From Solibacillus sp. FSL R5-0449 (GTDB taxonomy: Bacteria > Bacillota > Bacilli > Bacillales_A > Planococcaceae): a stretch of 64,000 nt of DNA. A program made the position numbers and the translations under genes. Below are positions 8,559 to 17,555 of the stretch, piece after piece; the stretch's first letter is position 1, and each line of letters opens with the position of its first letter. Under the pieces are notes generated by a model. It searched no databases. It was given only the letters and a program-made list of their open reading frames with translations, and was not told the DNA's origin. The DNA lies in the NCBI RefSeq assembly GCF_037975215.1, contig NZ_CP150239.1, positions 3,343,501 to 3,407,500 on the forward strand, written 5' to 3'.

Positions 8559-9731
8559 ATGAGCGTAAAAGAGAAACTGCAAGCAAACTATGAGGATATG
8601 ATTGAAATCCGAAGACATCTGCATATGTATCCGGAGCTGTCATTTAAAGAAGTGAATACACCAAAACTCGTTGCCGAAAAGCTTCGTTCTTATGGGATTG
8701 ATGTGAAAGAGAATGTTGGTGGTAATGGCGTTGTAGGCTATTTAAAAGGTGCCTTTGAGGGACCGACAATTGCGTTCCGCGCAGATTTTGACGCACTACC
8801 GATTCAAGATGAAAAAGATGTACCTTATAAATCGCAAGTCGATGGAGTAAGCCATGCTTGTGGTCATGATATCCATACAGCTGCACTACTCGGGTTGGCA
8901 AAATCACTTGCTGATAACCGTGACGCACTTCATGGCAATATCGTATTCATCCATCAATTTGCGGAAGAAGTCGTACCAGGTGGTGCAAAGGCAATGGTAG
9001 AAGCAGGATGTCTTGACGGTGTCGACTATGTGTACGGCTCTCATATTTCATCGTGGAGCGAATTAGGTACTGTGCTGTTTTGTGAAGGCTACGCAATGGC
9101 AGCAGCCGACTTTTTTGAACTTACGATTCAAGGTAAAGGCGGACATGGGGCATCTCCTCACGAAACAGTAGACCCGATTGTTGCCGCGGCACAGTTTGTA
9201 TTTGGTGTGCAGCCAATCGTCAGCAGAAATACTGATCCGATTGAATCTGCTGTTATTACAATTGGAAAAATTGAAAGTGGCACAGTCGGCAATGTCATCC
9301 CAGACAAAGCACATTTAACAGGAACAGTGCGTACATTCAATCCGGCAATTCGCGATATGGTAGAGCAAAAGTTGAACAATTTATGCAAAGCGATTGAAAT
9401 TCAGTACGGTGCTACACTTGAATTTAAATATACTCGCGGCTATGACGCTGTATATAATCACCCGAACGAAACAGCCATGCTTCGCGAAGCTGTCTCAATA
9501 AACTTGCCGGACTTGCAAGTATTGAATGCTCCACCTCGTATGGGCGCAGAAGATTTCACTTATTATTTACAGGAAAAGCCCGGCACGTTTTTCTTCACAG
9601 GCGGCGGCAATCCGGAGATCGATGCCATCTACCCGCATCATCATCCAAGATTTGATGTTGATGAACAGTCTATGTTGAACATTGCGGATGTGTTTGTGGA
9701 AGCATTGAAGCTTCATGGGGTTGTAAAATAA
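8559..9731 (+). CDS. M20 family amidohydrolase (N-acyl-amino-acid/hippurate hydrolase type)
   Basis: 390 aa, the usual length of M20D amidohydrolases. Dinuclear metal-site motifs: HACGHDIHTA, the catalytic Glu pair in HQFAEEVVPGGA, and the C-terminal HHHPRFDVDE. The dimerisation lid follows GKGGHGASPHETVDP. It removes acyl groups from N-acylated amino acids in the cytoplasm; the substrate is unknown. ATG 8559 is preferred over an in-frame GTG at 8550 because AGGGGTGG ends about 6 nt upstream of the ATG. It is one of three M20 paralogs in this window (others at 17,556 and 18,866). It follows the broken GNAT gene closely and was probably co-transcribed with it. Confidence 0.9.
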   Translation: MSVKEKLQANYEDMIEIRRHLHMYPELSFKEVNTPKLVAEKLRSYGIDVKENVGGNGVVGYLKGAFEGPTIAFRADFDALPIQDEKDVPYKSQVDGVSHACGHDIHTAALLGLAKSLADNRDALHGNIVFIHQFAEEVVPGGAKAMVEAGCLDGVDYVYGSHISSWSELGTVLFCEGYAMAAADFFELTIQGKGGHGASPHETVDPIVAAAQFVFGVQPIVSRNTDPIESAVITIGKIESGTVGNVIPDKAHLTGTVRTFNPAIRDMVEQKLNNLCKAIEIQYGATLEFKYTRGYDAVYNHPNETAMLREAVSINLPDLQVLNAPPRMGAEDFTYYLQEKPGTFFFTGGGNPEIDAIYPHHHPRFDVDEQSMLNIADVFVEALKLHGVVK

Positions 9732-9773
9732 TTTTAACCCAAGCTGCTAGGTTCTTTAAGGAGGTTATAGAAA

Positions 9774-10334
9774 ATGAAAAAAGAAAAAAATGAGCTTTTT
9801 GAATGGATTAAAGTTATCGCCATAACCGCCTTGTTTGTTGTAGCTATTCGCACATTTATTTTCACTCCGATTGATGTGAAAGGTGCTTCCATGATGCCGA
9901 CATATGAAGACGGAGACCGGATTATCGTCAATAAAATCGGAAAATCGCTTCATGATTTTGATCGATTCGATGTCATTGTGTTTGATGGTCTGGAAAGCGA
10001 ATATTTTATTAAACGGATTATCGGAGTTCCAGGTGACCATATCGAATATAAAGATGATGTACTTTATATAAATGGTCAGGAAATCGACGAACCTTATTTG
10101 GATGAATATAAGTCTGCTCTTAACGACCCTGGTGATTTGACTCTCGATTTCACACTGGAAGATATAGCTGGTGTATCAGAAATTCCGAATGACTATTATT
10201 TTGTTATGGGTGATAACCGCCGTAAAAGTAGTGACAGCCGAGATCCACGCATCGGGTTAGTCTCAAAAGATCAAATTCTCGGCTCTACATCGATCCGTTT
10301 TTACCCGCTCGATTCCTTAGGTATAGTTAAATGA
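9774..10334 (+). CDS. Signal peptidase I
   Basis: 186 aa S26 serine protease, anchored by one N-terminal helix (WIKVIAITALFVVAIRTFIF), active site outside the membrane. Catalytic Ser39 lies in GASMMPT and the general-base Lys80 in FIKRIIGVPGD. Box E is YFVMGDNRRKSSDSR. It cleaves signal peptides of secreted proteins. Several type I peptidases are normal in Bacillales, so I give no paralog letter. AAGGAGG is well placed before the ATG. Monocistronic, with its own terminator. Confidence 0.95.
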   Translation: MKKEKNELFEWIKVIAITALFVVAIRTFIFTPIDVKGASMMPTYEDGDRIIVNKIGKSLHDFDRFDVIVFDGLESEYFIKRIIGVPGDHIEYKDDVLYINGQEIDEPYLDEYKSALNDPGDLTLDFTLEDIAGVSEIPNDYYFVMGDNRRKSSDSRDPRIGLVSKDQILGSTSIRFYPLDSLGIVK

Positions 10335-10348
10335 TCAAAGAACATATG

Positions 10349-10384
10349 CCGTGACTGCTAATGAAAGCAGTCACGGTTTTTTAT
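10349..10384 (+). terminator. Rho-independent terminator
   Basis: CCGTGACTGCT / AGCAGTCACGG stem with a short loop and a T-run; it ends the signal peptidase transcript. Confidence 0.9.
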
Positions 10385-10485
10385 TGTAATTGAATAAAAT
10401 AAATTACAAAATGACATATATAAATTGCATTATGAATTATATAATGTATAATGAGGTTAACAACAACAAATATGGAGGGGATAAA

Positions 10486-11013
10486 ATGGGGTTTTGGAAC
10501 AAAAAGATAGTGGATGAGCGTGTGTACAACACGCAAAATAAAATTTACCGGGAAATCTATATACTTACGATGATCATTGTTATCGCTTCAATTGCGGTTA
10601 AATTTTACCTTTCCGGAGTAAGTATGGAGTCTGTTGCAACAGAGATGGTCATTTTAATATGTGGGAGTTTATATTACGGCTTCCGTTCGGCGCAACTCGG
10701 GGTATTTTCGGATGAAGTTGAACTTCATGATGCCAACAGCAAGTTTTCATACAGTACAAAACAGCTGATTGTCGGTAGTGGATTAGGTCTGGTCATCGCA
10801 CTTTTCATGGGAATTAATAGCGCATACCAATATGCGGACAGCTCTTCTCAAGCAATTGAATATTTCTTTTTAGTGTTTATCGTTTCACTTATGATTTACG
10901 TTCCATTCTATTTACTGCTTTTATTTGGTGCCTATAAAAGCGCATTGAATAAAAGTCAAAAAGTGAACAGTAAAATGCTTGAAGAAGATGATGATGCGGG
11001 GCGAAACCGATGA
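10486..11013 (+). CDS. DUF6773-like four-helix membrane protein
   Basis: 175 aa. A short cytoplasmic head (MGFWNKKIVDERVYNTQNKI) is followed by four hydrophobic helices and an acidic tail (EEDDDAGRNR). Such proteins are usually encoded directly before a small XRE regulator, as here: the ATGA overlap couples them. ATG 10,486 is chosen for GGAGGGG 6 nt upstream; the frame extends to 10,390 but without a ribosome site. Role unknown. Confidence 0.75.
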   Translation: MGFWNKKIVDERVYNTQNKIYREIYILTMIIVIASIAVKFYLSGVSMESVATEMVILICGSLYYGFRSAQLGVFSDEVELHDANSKFSYSTKQLIVGSGLGLVIALFMGINSAYQYADSSSQAIEYFFLVFIVSLMIYVPFYLLLLFGAYKSALNKSQKVNSKMLEEDDDAGRNR

Positions 11014-11213
11014 AAAATATTCGCTTGAAAATGGCTCGAATTGAACATGATCTATCACAGGATGAACTCGCAAAAAAGGTTGGGGTTACACGCCAAACAA
11101 TTGGTCTCATCGAGCTTGGCAAGTATAATCCGACATTAAGTGTCTGTATCGCCATATGCAGAACATTAAACAAGACTTTGGATGAACTGTTTTGGGATGA
11201 ACAGTCAGAATAA
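11010..11213 (+). CDS. Small XRE-family HTH regulator
   Basis: 67 aa, almost entirely one helix-turn-helix (SQDELAKKVGVTRQTIGLIE), ending ICRTLNKTLDELFWDE; this is the YozG/YgzD-like class that accompanies small membrane proteins. It overlaps the upstream gene by 4 nt, so the two are co-translated. Probably represses its own operon or a nearby membrane-protein gene. Confidence 0.9.
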   Translation: MKNIRLKMARIEHDLSQDELAKKVGVTRQTIGLIELGKYNPTLSVCIAICRTLNKTLDELFWDEQSE

Positions 11214-11225
11214 CAGCAACGACAA

Positions 11226-11266
11226 AAAGAGGAGTGCAAAAGTTATTTCACTTTTACACTCCTTTT
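11226..11266. terminator. Bidirectional terminator
   Basis: AGGAGTGcaAAAG / CTTTTacACTCCTTTT hairpin between convergent genes, with A-run on one side and T-run on the other. Confidence 0.8.
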
Positions 11267-11267
11267 G

Positions 11268-12329
11268 CTATAGCTCAAGCTTGTACAGCTGATCATCTTT
11301 TTCTCCTGGTGTACCGCGCCCGTCTGTATTATTCGTAATCCAATACAATGTATGATCTTCAATCCAGACATCGCGGATTCTTCCCATATTATTGACGATT
11401 TCTTTTACCTCTTTTGTCTGCAAATCAAATTCAAGGACTGCTGTTCCCCGCAGTGCCGCAACATATAGCTTGTTGTTGAAGAATGCCATACCGGAAGGGG
11501 CCCATGTATGTTCACTACCTGATGTAAATAAAGGAGATATGAATCCTTCCTGCGTTTGTTCTCCTTCTATTGATGGCCAGCCATAATTCTGCCCAGCTTC
11601 AATTTTATTGATTTCATCATTTGCGCTTTGTCCATGCTCACTTGCATACATTGTGCCGTCCGGTGACCACGTAATACCTTGCGGGTTTCGATGTCCGTAA
11701 CTGTATACGTATGAATTCGGAAAAGGATTGTCGTCCGGAATGCTCCCATCTAAGTTCAGGCGCAATATTTTTCCGCCGAGTGTAGACAAGTCCTGTGCTG
11801 TTTGAGGATTCGATGCATCACCTGCTGTCGCATAAAGCTTCTGATCCGGACCAATTTTCACACGTCCTCCGTGATGATACGTACCACTAGGGATTCCATC
11901 GAGAAGTACACTTTTTTCCAGCCATTTATTATTTTCAAGGAAAAGCAATACAATCCGGTTAAATTGGTCACTCCCCTTTTCATACGTATAATACGCATAT
12001 GCCTCATTTGATTGTTCAAAATCCGGTGCTAATACAAAGCCAAGAAGCCCTGCCTCTGAAGCAGTGGAAAGCATTCTTTCAAGCTTCACTTCCTGCCTTG
12101 TCACTTCTCCTTGCTCCACTTTTGCAATATGCCCTGTTCGCTCCGTTATATAAAAAGCGTCCCCAAGTTTATTAATAGCCCATGGTGCCTCTAAATTAGC
12201 AGAGATTGTTTCGTATTGCACCAACGTTTGCGAACTATTCCTTTCACTGGACACAGATCCCTTCTCATTTGTAGAACATCCTGTTAGACATACTAGGGAA
12301 ATACCTAATCCAAAGAATAACTGTTTCAC
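11268..12329 (-). CDS. PQQ-type glucose/sorbosone dehydrogenase-like lipoprotein
   Basis: 353 aa. Signal peptide with lipobox LTGC, so predicted to be lipid-anchored outside the membrane. The rest is a six-bladed beta-propeller of the GSDH family: APWAINKLGDAFYITERTG, the HHGGRVKIGPDQKLYATAGD segment carrying the conserved His and Gly, YSYGHRNPQGITWSPDGTMYASEHGQ, and INKIEAGQNYGWP. Family members oxidise aldoses, or have lost activity; no PQQ synthesis gene is visible. GTG 12,329 is chosen because AAGGAGGT lies 6 nt upstream; the longer frame would start inside that ribosome site. Confidence 0.85.
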   Translation of the reverse strand: MKQLFFGLGISLVCLTGCSTNEKGSVSSERNSSQTLVQYETISANLEAPWAINKLGDAFYITERTGHIAKVEQGEVTRQEVKLERMLSTASEAGLLGFVLAPDFEQSNEAYAYYTYEKGSDQFNRIVLLFLENNKWLEKSVLLDGIPSGTYHHGGRVKIGPDQKLYATAGDASNPQTAQDLSTLGGKILRLNLDGSIPDDNPFPNSYVYSYGHRNPQGITWSPDGTMYASEHGQSANDEINKIEAGQNYGWPSIEGEQTQEGFISPLFTSGSEHTWAPSGMAFFNNKLYVAALRGTAVLEFDLQTKEVKEIVNNMGRIRDVWIEDHTLYWITNNTDGRGTPGEKDDQLYKLEL

Positions 12330-12374
12330 AGAAAAACCTCCTTCACGGTACAAATCGCCTCAAGGATTCTTCAT

Positions 12375-12812
12375 TTAAAAATCTATGAAAAACGGGTGTT
12401 TCGTTGCATCTAAACAATATTCTATTCTTTGGCGAAAGTTTCCGGCCGTCACCATTTCCAATGCCTTTTCCATGGGGAAATAACCGACTTCCAGACTTTC
12501 CGGTGAAGTTGTCGGTGTCCCCCCGATTGGTTTTGCCAGAAAAAGTGTATTGCAAATACATTTCTCTACATTTTGAAAAATACCGCAGAATTTAAGTATT
12601 TCTACGTCAATTCCCGATTCCTCTTTTGTTTCCCTAATCGCTGCAGCAGTCAAAGATTCGCCTTCTTCTACTTGACCGCCAGGCATTTCCCATCCTCTTT
12701 TAGGTCCTTTTATAAGCAGAATCTCATTTTTACTGTTCAGTACAATTGTTGCGGCAGACACAATATGTTTTGGCGTTGTATTTATTTTCTGCTGAATTTG
12801 TTCCAATTTCAT
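12375..12812 (-). CDS. NUDIX hydrolase
   Basis: About 145 aa with a complete Nudix box (GGQVEEGES...AIRETKEESGI matching GX5EX7REUXEEXGU), so it should hydrolyse a nucleoside-diphosphate-linked substrate in the cytoplasm with Mg. Substrate unknown. The start at 12,812 lies only 3 nt after AAAGGA; a TTG two codons further would give better spacing, so the start is uncertain. Stands alone between the lipoprotein and acetyltransferase genes. Confidence 0.85.
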   Translation of the reverse strand: MKLEQIQQKINTTPKHIVSAATIVLNSKNEILLIKGPKRGWEMPGGQVEEGESLTAAAIRETKEESGIDVEILKFCGIFQNVEKCICNTLFLAKPIGGTPTTSPESLEVGYFPMEKALEMVTAGNFRQRIEYCLDATKHPFFIDF

Positions 12813-12912
12813 CAGTCCTTTTAAAAGTATCATTATCGCTTATTTTAAAAGGTTCTAGATAGAAAATTTAAAACCCTGCCATTAATAGAATGTTTCTTTA
12901 AGCCTGCATACT

Positions 12913-13449
12913 CTAATTAAAATATTCTTCAGCTAAAATAGCTAAGTAATCCATATCTTCATATATATCGTCCTTTAAAAACTCCTGTCTGTGGCGTCCT
13001 TCCCACACCATGCCGGACTTCTCCATTACTTTTCTTGATGCGACATTTCTAACCATGCAACGGCTGTAAATTCGATTTAACTGATGTTCCTGAAATCCGT
13101 AATCTATTATTTTTTTACACGCTTCTGTTGCATAGCCGTTACCCCACTCTGCGACATCGATAAAATAACCTACCTCTGCATTACGGTGGTTTTTTGAAAC
13201 TGTTACGAGTCCGCAATTCCCGATATAGCGGCCGTTCTCTTTTAAAAACACAGCAAACTCATAGGCTGTCCCTTGCTCAAAGCTTTTTTGCAAATAGGAA
13301 ATCCACTGATCAACGACTTCCCGTGGGTACGGATGCGGAATCATGACCATCGTATCCGCGATTTCCCTATGCTTTACCACTTCATAAATAGCATCCGCAA
13401 ATTCAATTTCATATGGCTTTAATATGAGTCTTTCCGTTTCTAAAATCAT
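12913..13449 (-). CDS. RimJ/RimL-type GNAT acetyltransferase
   Basis: 178 aa. Begins MILETERLILKPYE, the standard RimL opening, with the acetyl-CoA site in VAEWGNGYATEACKKII and the typical NRIYSRCMVRNVASRKVMEKSGM. Probable protein or small-molecule N-acetyltransferase. The ATG at 13,449 is preferred (GGGG 8 nt upstream); it leaves 16 nt to the upstream GNAT gene, so the two form an operon. Confidence 0.9.
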   Translation of the reverse strand: MILETERLILKPYEIEFADAIYEVVKHREIADTMVMIPHPYPREVVDQWISYLQKSFEQGTAYEFAVFLKENGRYIGNCGLVTVSKNHRNAEVGYFIDVAEWGNGYATEACKKIIDYGFQEHQLNRIYSRCMVRNVASRKVMEKSGMVWEGRHRQEFLKDDIYEDMDYLAILAEEYFN

Positions 13450-13465
13450 TTCCTCATCCCCTAAA

Positions 13466-13915
13466 CTATTTAATGAAATATTCCATATAAATATCATTTT
13501 CCTTAAAACCGATTTTTTTGTATAACGGTTTTCCCATCGGTGAGGAAATCAAAAATATGTGGTGCACATTTCTTTCTTGTGCTTCTGCCAGCAACCGCTC
13601 CACCAACTGTTTGGCAAGCCCTCTACCCCTGCTTTCCGGGACTGTATACATATTTAAAATATAGCCGCGAATTCCTGTAGGATTGGAATAACTAGGGGGA
13701 AAAGAAATAAACTGAATGCCCCCTGTAGCGATCGCACGTTTCTCTTCCTCGATAATCCATTGAACAAATTGATTAGAGTTTAATTGCTTATCAAAGAAGC
13801 TTCTTAATTGTTCATCGATATTGGAAGATACTGTTTGCCCTTCCTCCACTAATAATCGTTTGCGTAAATCTATTAATATTTCCATATCTTCTGTAGTAGC
13901 CAATCGAAACTCCAT
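13466..13915 (-). CDS. GNAT family N-acetyltransferase
   Basis: 149 aa single GNAT domain: LNMYTVPESRGRGLAKQLV is motif A with the RGRG pyrophosphate loop, and ends PLYKKIGFKENDIYM. First gene of a two-GNAT operon with the RimL-type enzyme, 16 nt apart. AAAGGTGG lies before the ATG. Substrate unknown. Confidence 0.9.
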   Translation of the reverse strand: MEFRLATTEDMEILIDLRKRLLVEEGQTVSSNIDEQLRSFFDKQLNSNQFVQWIIEEEKRAIATGGIQFISFPPSYSNPTGIRGYILNMYTVPESRGRGLAKQLVERLLAEAQERNVHHIFLISSPMGKPLYKKIGFKENDIYMEYFIK

Positions 13916-13948
13916 TTATATCCACCTTTCTGATTTTATGAATCTCTT

Positions 13949-14368
13949 CTATTCCCTATCTATCATGACGATCTTTTTCGTTTTGAACTTTTCTGAAACA
14001 GCATAAATTAGTGTGATTACAAGTGCTGTAATACATGGATAACCTATCATCACAACAATGTTTGTATGTTCGACTAAACTGAATTCCCCCCACTCAAGCC
14101 ATAGACGCCAGCCCATTCCAAGAGCACTGAATAACAACGAAATTAAGAAAACCAATTCTATTTTGTGAACAAAAATCCCTACAAAAACATTTGCAACAAC
14201 AATATAGATTAGAAACACTATCAATGTAGAGCCTAAATCAAATCCCTTTAAACTTGGAATAACAAAAGTAAAAGATATTCCCGTAAAAAATAGAATCGTA
14301 ATGAGATTAAAAATCAAGAAATGTTTTCTATTCTTTTCTAATTTTTTATACGCATCTGTATCAAACAT
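13949..14368 (-). CDS. Four-helix membrane protein, unknown
   Basis: 139 aa with four hydrophobic segments (FLIFNLITILFFTGISFTFVI and others) and basic ends. No family recognised. ATG 14,368 is used because GAGG lies 8 nt upstream; an in-frame GTG three codons earlier overlaps that site. It lies 33 nt upstream of the GNAT pair, so may share their transcript. Confidence 0.6.
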   Translation of the reverse strand: MFDTDAYKKLEKNRKHFLIFNLITILFFTGISFTFVIPSLKGFDLGSTLIVFLIYIVVANVFVGIFVHKIELVFLISLLFSALGMGWRLWLEWGEFSLVEHTNIVVMIGYPCITALVITLIYAVSEKFKTKKIVMIDRE

Positions 14369-14501
14369 TCCATTCACCTCTTTTACTTATTGTAACAATT
14401 AATGGAATATAGAGGAGCAGTAAATCGCTTTATGCACTCAGAAACTTTCCGAATTTTCCGACGTCTATAGTATATATTGCGGAAAAAAGAGGAGGATTAA
14501 C

Positions 14502-14960
14502 ATGCGGAAATTAAACTCAATCTTTTTAAAAACTGTTATTATTTCAACGGGTATACTTGTGTTGTTATTATGTGTATTTGTTTTACCGTGGTTAGCTCAG
14601 GAAACTGCGCATTTAAATCCGGAAGTTGCTTACCTTCAATATCCGATTTTGCTTGGTATGTATGCGACCGCTATTCCGTTTTTTTATGCGCTTTATGAAA
14701 CTTTGAAGATGATTACTATTATTGAGCGGGAGTCTGTTTTCTCCAGTCGTCTTGAACAGGGGTTAAACTATATTAAATATTGCGCCTATGCCATTCTTAC
14801 TTTGTACATTTCGGGTTTCTTTCTACTCGATTATACAAATGCACTGCCTCCGTTAGTTGCGGCAATTGGTATTGTGATCATTTTAATTACAATTCTCATT
14901 GCTACAGGTGCGGCATTTTTAAAACATGAACTTATAAAAAGCCGATTGAATATAAATTAA
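14502..14960 (+). CDS. DUF2975 membrane protein
   Basis: 152 aa with four transmembrane helices; PILLGMYATAIPFFYALYETLKM and the charged stretch IIERESVFSSRLEQGLNYIKYCA are the DUF2975 hallmark. This family is usually paired with a small XRE regulator of the YozG type, but none follows here: a strong terminator comes directly after the stop. GAGGAGG precedes the ATG. Confidence 0.8.
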   Translation: MRKLNSIFLKTVIISTGILVLLLCVFVLPWLAQETAHLNPEVAYLQYPILLGMYATAIPFFYALYETLKMITIIERESVFSSRLEQGLNYIKYCAYAILTLYISGFFLLDYTNALPPLVAAIGIVIILITILIATGAAFLKHELIKSRLNIN

Positions 14961-14961
14961 A

Positions 14962-14996
14962 AACAACCACTCCGATCATCTTTCGGAGTGGTTGTT
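14962..14996. terminator. Strong terminator between convergent genes
   Basis: Perfect 14-bp stem AACAACCACTCCGA with a 7-nt loop, between the DUF2975 gene and the chemoreceptor gene. Confidence 0.85.
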
Positions 14997-15004
14997 CGAT
15001 TCTA

Positions 15005-15829
15005 TTATTTTACTTCACTAATCTCCAACAGCTTTTCTGCCGTGCCATTCACACTTCCATATGCATCGTTCAGTTCATGCATACTTGTTGCAAACTGTTC
15101 TGTAAACGCTGCGATTTGGCTTGTCGTTCCATTTACATCTTCAATGGAAACACGAATATTATTTAACTGCGCAGCAATTTTTTCTGCGCTTTCTTTGCTG
15201 TTCTGCGCCATTTTTTGAATTTCCTTCGCTACAACTGCAAAGCCTCTTCCATGCTCACCAGAACGGGCAGCCTCAATTGATGCATTTAATCCTAAAATTT
15301 GTGATTTCGATGCAATCCCTTTTACAAGCTCGACCATTTGATTAATTTCCCCTATATCTGCGGTCATCGTTTCTGTAGATGTGACAAGCCCGTCCAAACG
15401 ATTTGAAACATCCATGCTCGCTGAGGTTAACTCTTCATTCGTCGCTGTCATTTCCTCTACTGCACTCGATAACTCTGTCGCTAATTGGCGCATAGAATCC
15501 ATTTTTTCATTTGAAATAATGGCACTTACGACCCCAATTATTTCCCCGTTATCAAAAATAGGCTGTGCTGTTGAAATATAAGCAAACCCAAATTTTTCAG
15601 GACCTTTTTCTTCTCTTAAAAAACGTTTGGATGTTAACGCCCGCTCTGTAACGGTCCCTCGGAAGTTCTCCAGTTTCATCCCTACAGCAATTTTCAAATC
15701 AATGACCTGACCTGGCTGATATCCGATAACCTCAGATTTATTCGCTACAACGATACATGCATCTTCCGGAAAAGTTGCCTGATATAACTCCATCGTATCT
15801 ACTACTGCTTGTAATTTTGTATGCATCAT
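15005..15829 (-). CDS. Soluble methyl-accepting chemotaxis protein (YfmS-like)
   Basis: 274 aa, no transmembrane helix. The N-terminal 110 residues form a small sensor (VVANKSEVIGYQPG, AQPIFDNGEIIGVVSAIIS) and the rest is a short coiled-coil signalling domain with the hairpin tip SQILGLNASIEAARSGEHG and GFAVVAKEIQKMA, which binds CheA/CheW. Length and architecture match the soluble Bacillus receptor YfmS. The sensed signal is not evident. Monocistronic. Confidence 0.88.
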   Translation of the reverse strand: MMHTKLQAVVDTMELYQATFPEDACIVVANKSEVIGYQPGQVIDLKIAVGMKLENFRGTVTERALTSKRFLREEKGPEKFGFAYISTAQPIFDNGEIIGVVSAIISNEKMDSMRQLATELSSAVEEMTATNEELTSASMDVSNRLDGLVTSTETMTADIGEINQMVELVKGIASKSQILGLNASIEAARSGEHGRGFAVVAKEIQKMAQNSKESAEKIAAQLNNIRVSIEDVNGTTSQIAAFTEQFATSMHELNDAYGSVNGTAEKLLEISEVK

Positions 15830-15926
15830 CCATCTCCCCTTTATAAGTATTATATACTAAATAATGATATAGAAATATTTCAATTTTCAAAATACCATTC
15901 TATCATCAGATCAACATTTTTCCATG

Positions 15927-15963
15927 AAAAAATCCCCTCCTCTACTAAATAGAAAGGGGAATT
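15927..15963 (-). terminator. Probable terminator
   Basis: TCCCCT / AGGGGA stem followed by six T on the minus strand, directly after the SLH protein gene. Confidence 0.6.
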
Positions 15964-15967
15964 TTCA

Positions 15968-17110
15968 CTATTCTTCCATTGCCGCCGCAGCAGTCAGCAT
16001 ATTATCATAATCTTCTTCATCATAGACCAAATTATAGATTTTCCATAGGCCGTCATCTGTTTTCTTTAAATAAGCCGTTCCGGATAAGTCTAATGTCATT
16101 TCAAGATTAAAGTTGATTTCAGGATCAGTCATCTTAATATGAACTTTCAAATCATCAATTTTTACTGCTGCAAAACGTTTATTCAGCGTAATCAGCTCAC
16201 TAGAATACTCGCCGACTTTTTGAGATGAACTTGAACCAGTTGAAAAGTCTGCGTCTTCCAACAGCAATTGACTATCAAGTGAATAAGCTAAATAGTAACC
16301 TGTTGTCGTTTCGCGATAAAGCGCATCCATATCTTCAACATTTTCTGTGTCTGAAGAAAACTCAAACTCTTGATCAATATAGCGATTTACTGTGGCAATA
16401 ATTGAAGCTTCATCTGTTGCTTCACCATTCTCTAAATGCAGTGCACGGTCAATCATCAATACTGCATGAGAACGTTTTGCATAATCATTCGGTTTAAATG
16501 TTTCTCCGTAGCCATTTACAATACCAGCACCTGCAGTTTTAACAATCGCTTCGTAAGAATAGCTATTCGGATTTACATCGTTAAACATTTTCCCTGTTTT
16601 CGAGAAATCCACTGTGCCATTAAATGCACGATAAATCATCGCTGCCATTTGTGCACGTGTAATTTTATCGTTCGGTTTGAACGTACCGTCTTCTTTCCCG
16701 GTAATGATGCCTTGACTGCTGGCAATATGGACAAAATCATAATACCAGGCAGAACTGTTTACATCAGGGAACTCTTTTTTTAAATCCCCGTTTTTTAAAT
16801 TCATTGCGTTCACTAAAATCTTTGTAAACTGTGCACGCGTAATACTAGTTTCGGGCTTTAAAAGAATTGAAGTATATTCGTATACTTCCCCATCTTCTTC
16901 ATAAACTGTTGGTTCTTCATATCCATCGATAATATTTGCATACAAGAAACGTTCCAACTGCTCATATGCGCCATGTTCATAACTTACATCATCCATGTAA
17001 TACTGATCGATTGTTTTTACTGCTGCCGATGCTGGCGTTACAGTAATAAAACAAACTGCAAAAATTAATAAAAATGCTAATTGAAGTACCTTCAATCTAG
17101 TTAACCCCAC
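15968..17110 (-). CDS. S-layer-homology (SLH) domain protein
   Basis: 380 aa exported protein: signal peptide (LQLAFLLIFAVCFITVTPASA), then three SLH modules at about 40-240 (ITRAQFTKILVNAMNL; FPDVNSSAWYYDFVHIASSQG; FKPNDKITRAQMAAMIYRAF; FNDVNPNSYSYEAIVKTA; KRSHAVLMIDRAL), which bind pyruvylated cell-wall polymer. The C-terminal 150 residues, with a LHIKM/NLEMTLDLSG beta pattern, resemble no family I know, perhaps an NTF2-like fold. The initiator is a GTG with weak spacing; a TTG six codons in is possible. Monocistronic. Confidence 0.85.
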   Translation of the reverse strand: MGLTRLKVLQLAFLLIFAVCFITVTPASAAVKTIDQYYMDDVSYEHGAYEQLERFLYANIIDGYEEPTVYEEDGEVYEYTSILLKPETSITRAQFTKILVNAMNLKNGDLKKEFPDVNSSAWYYDFVHIASSQGIITGKEDGTFKPNDKITRAQMAAMIYRAFNGTVDFSKTGKMFNDVNPNSYSYEAIVKTAGAGIVNGYGETFKPNDYAKRSHAVLMIDRALHLENGEATDEASIIATVNRYIDQEFEFSSDTENVEDMDALYRETTTGYYLAYSLDSQLLLEDADFSTGSSSSQKVGEYSSELITLNKRFAAVKIDDLKVHIKMTDPEINFNLEMTLDLSGTAYLKKTDDGLWKIYNLVYDEEDYDNMLTAAAAMEE

Positions 17111-17199
17111 TTCTCCAAAATCTATAATACATTAACATATTACTTAAACTGAATTTATATGAATACAAGTATATAATGGTAATGTTTTTGAGAGATAAA

Positions 17200-17499
17200 T
17201 TAATAGCCTAAATAATAGTAAAAAATGAATGCAACGACAAAGTTAGGAACTGCCATTATGAGGGAACACCAAGCAATCTTATTTCTTTGAACCCAGCTTT
17301 CTTTCGTTTCCATTGCCAAGTTTGCCCTCATCCGGTCACCATTTACGAACGCCCCGGAAAAAAGGCATGCCACAATTAAAAAGATAAAACCAATCCCGCT
17401 CGTAATATTGGAAATCATATGAACATCCCAAATAATAATAGCTAGCAAAATACCGATTAGAGATAGTCCTGTACCAATAAAAAAGTATTTCATATTCAT
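17200..17499 (-). CDS. Small three-helix membrane protein (possibly DUF5316)
   Basis: 99 aa with three hydrophobic helices and the loop SGAFVNGDRMRANLAMETKESW, a pattern I associate with DUF5316. Function unknown. The initiator is an ATG with GGGGG upstream. Stands alone between the SLH protein and amidohydrolase genes. Confidence 0.6.
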   Translation of the reverse strand: MNMKYFFIGTGLSLIGILLAIIIWDVHMISNITSGIGFIFLIVACLFSGAFVNGDRMRANLAMETKESWVQRNKIAWCSLIMAVPNFVVAFIFYYYLGY

Positions 17500-17555
17500 T
17501 CCCCCTTCTCCTTTATACTTTCTTAATTTGGAAAAGGTTTCAAAACAGAAAAATG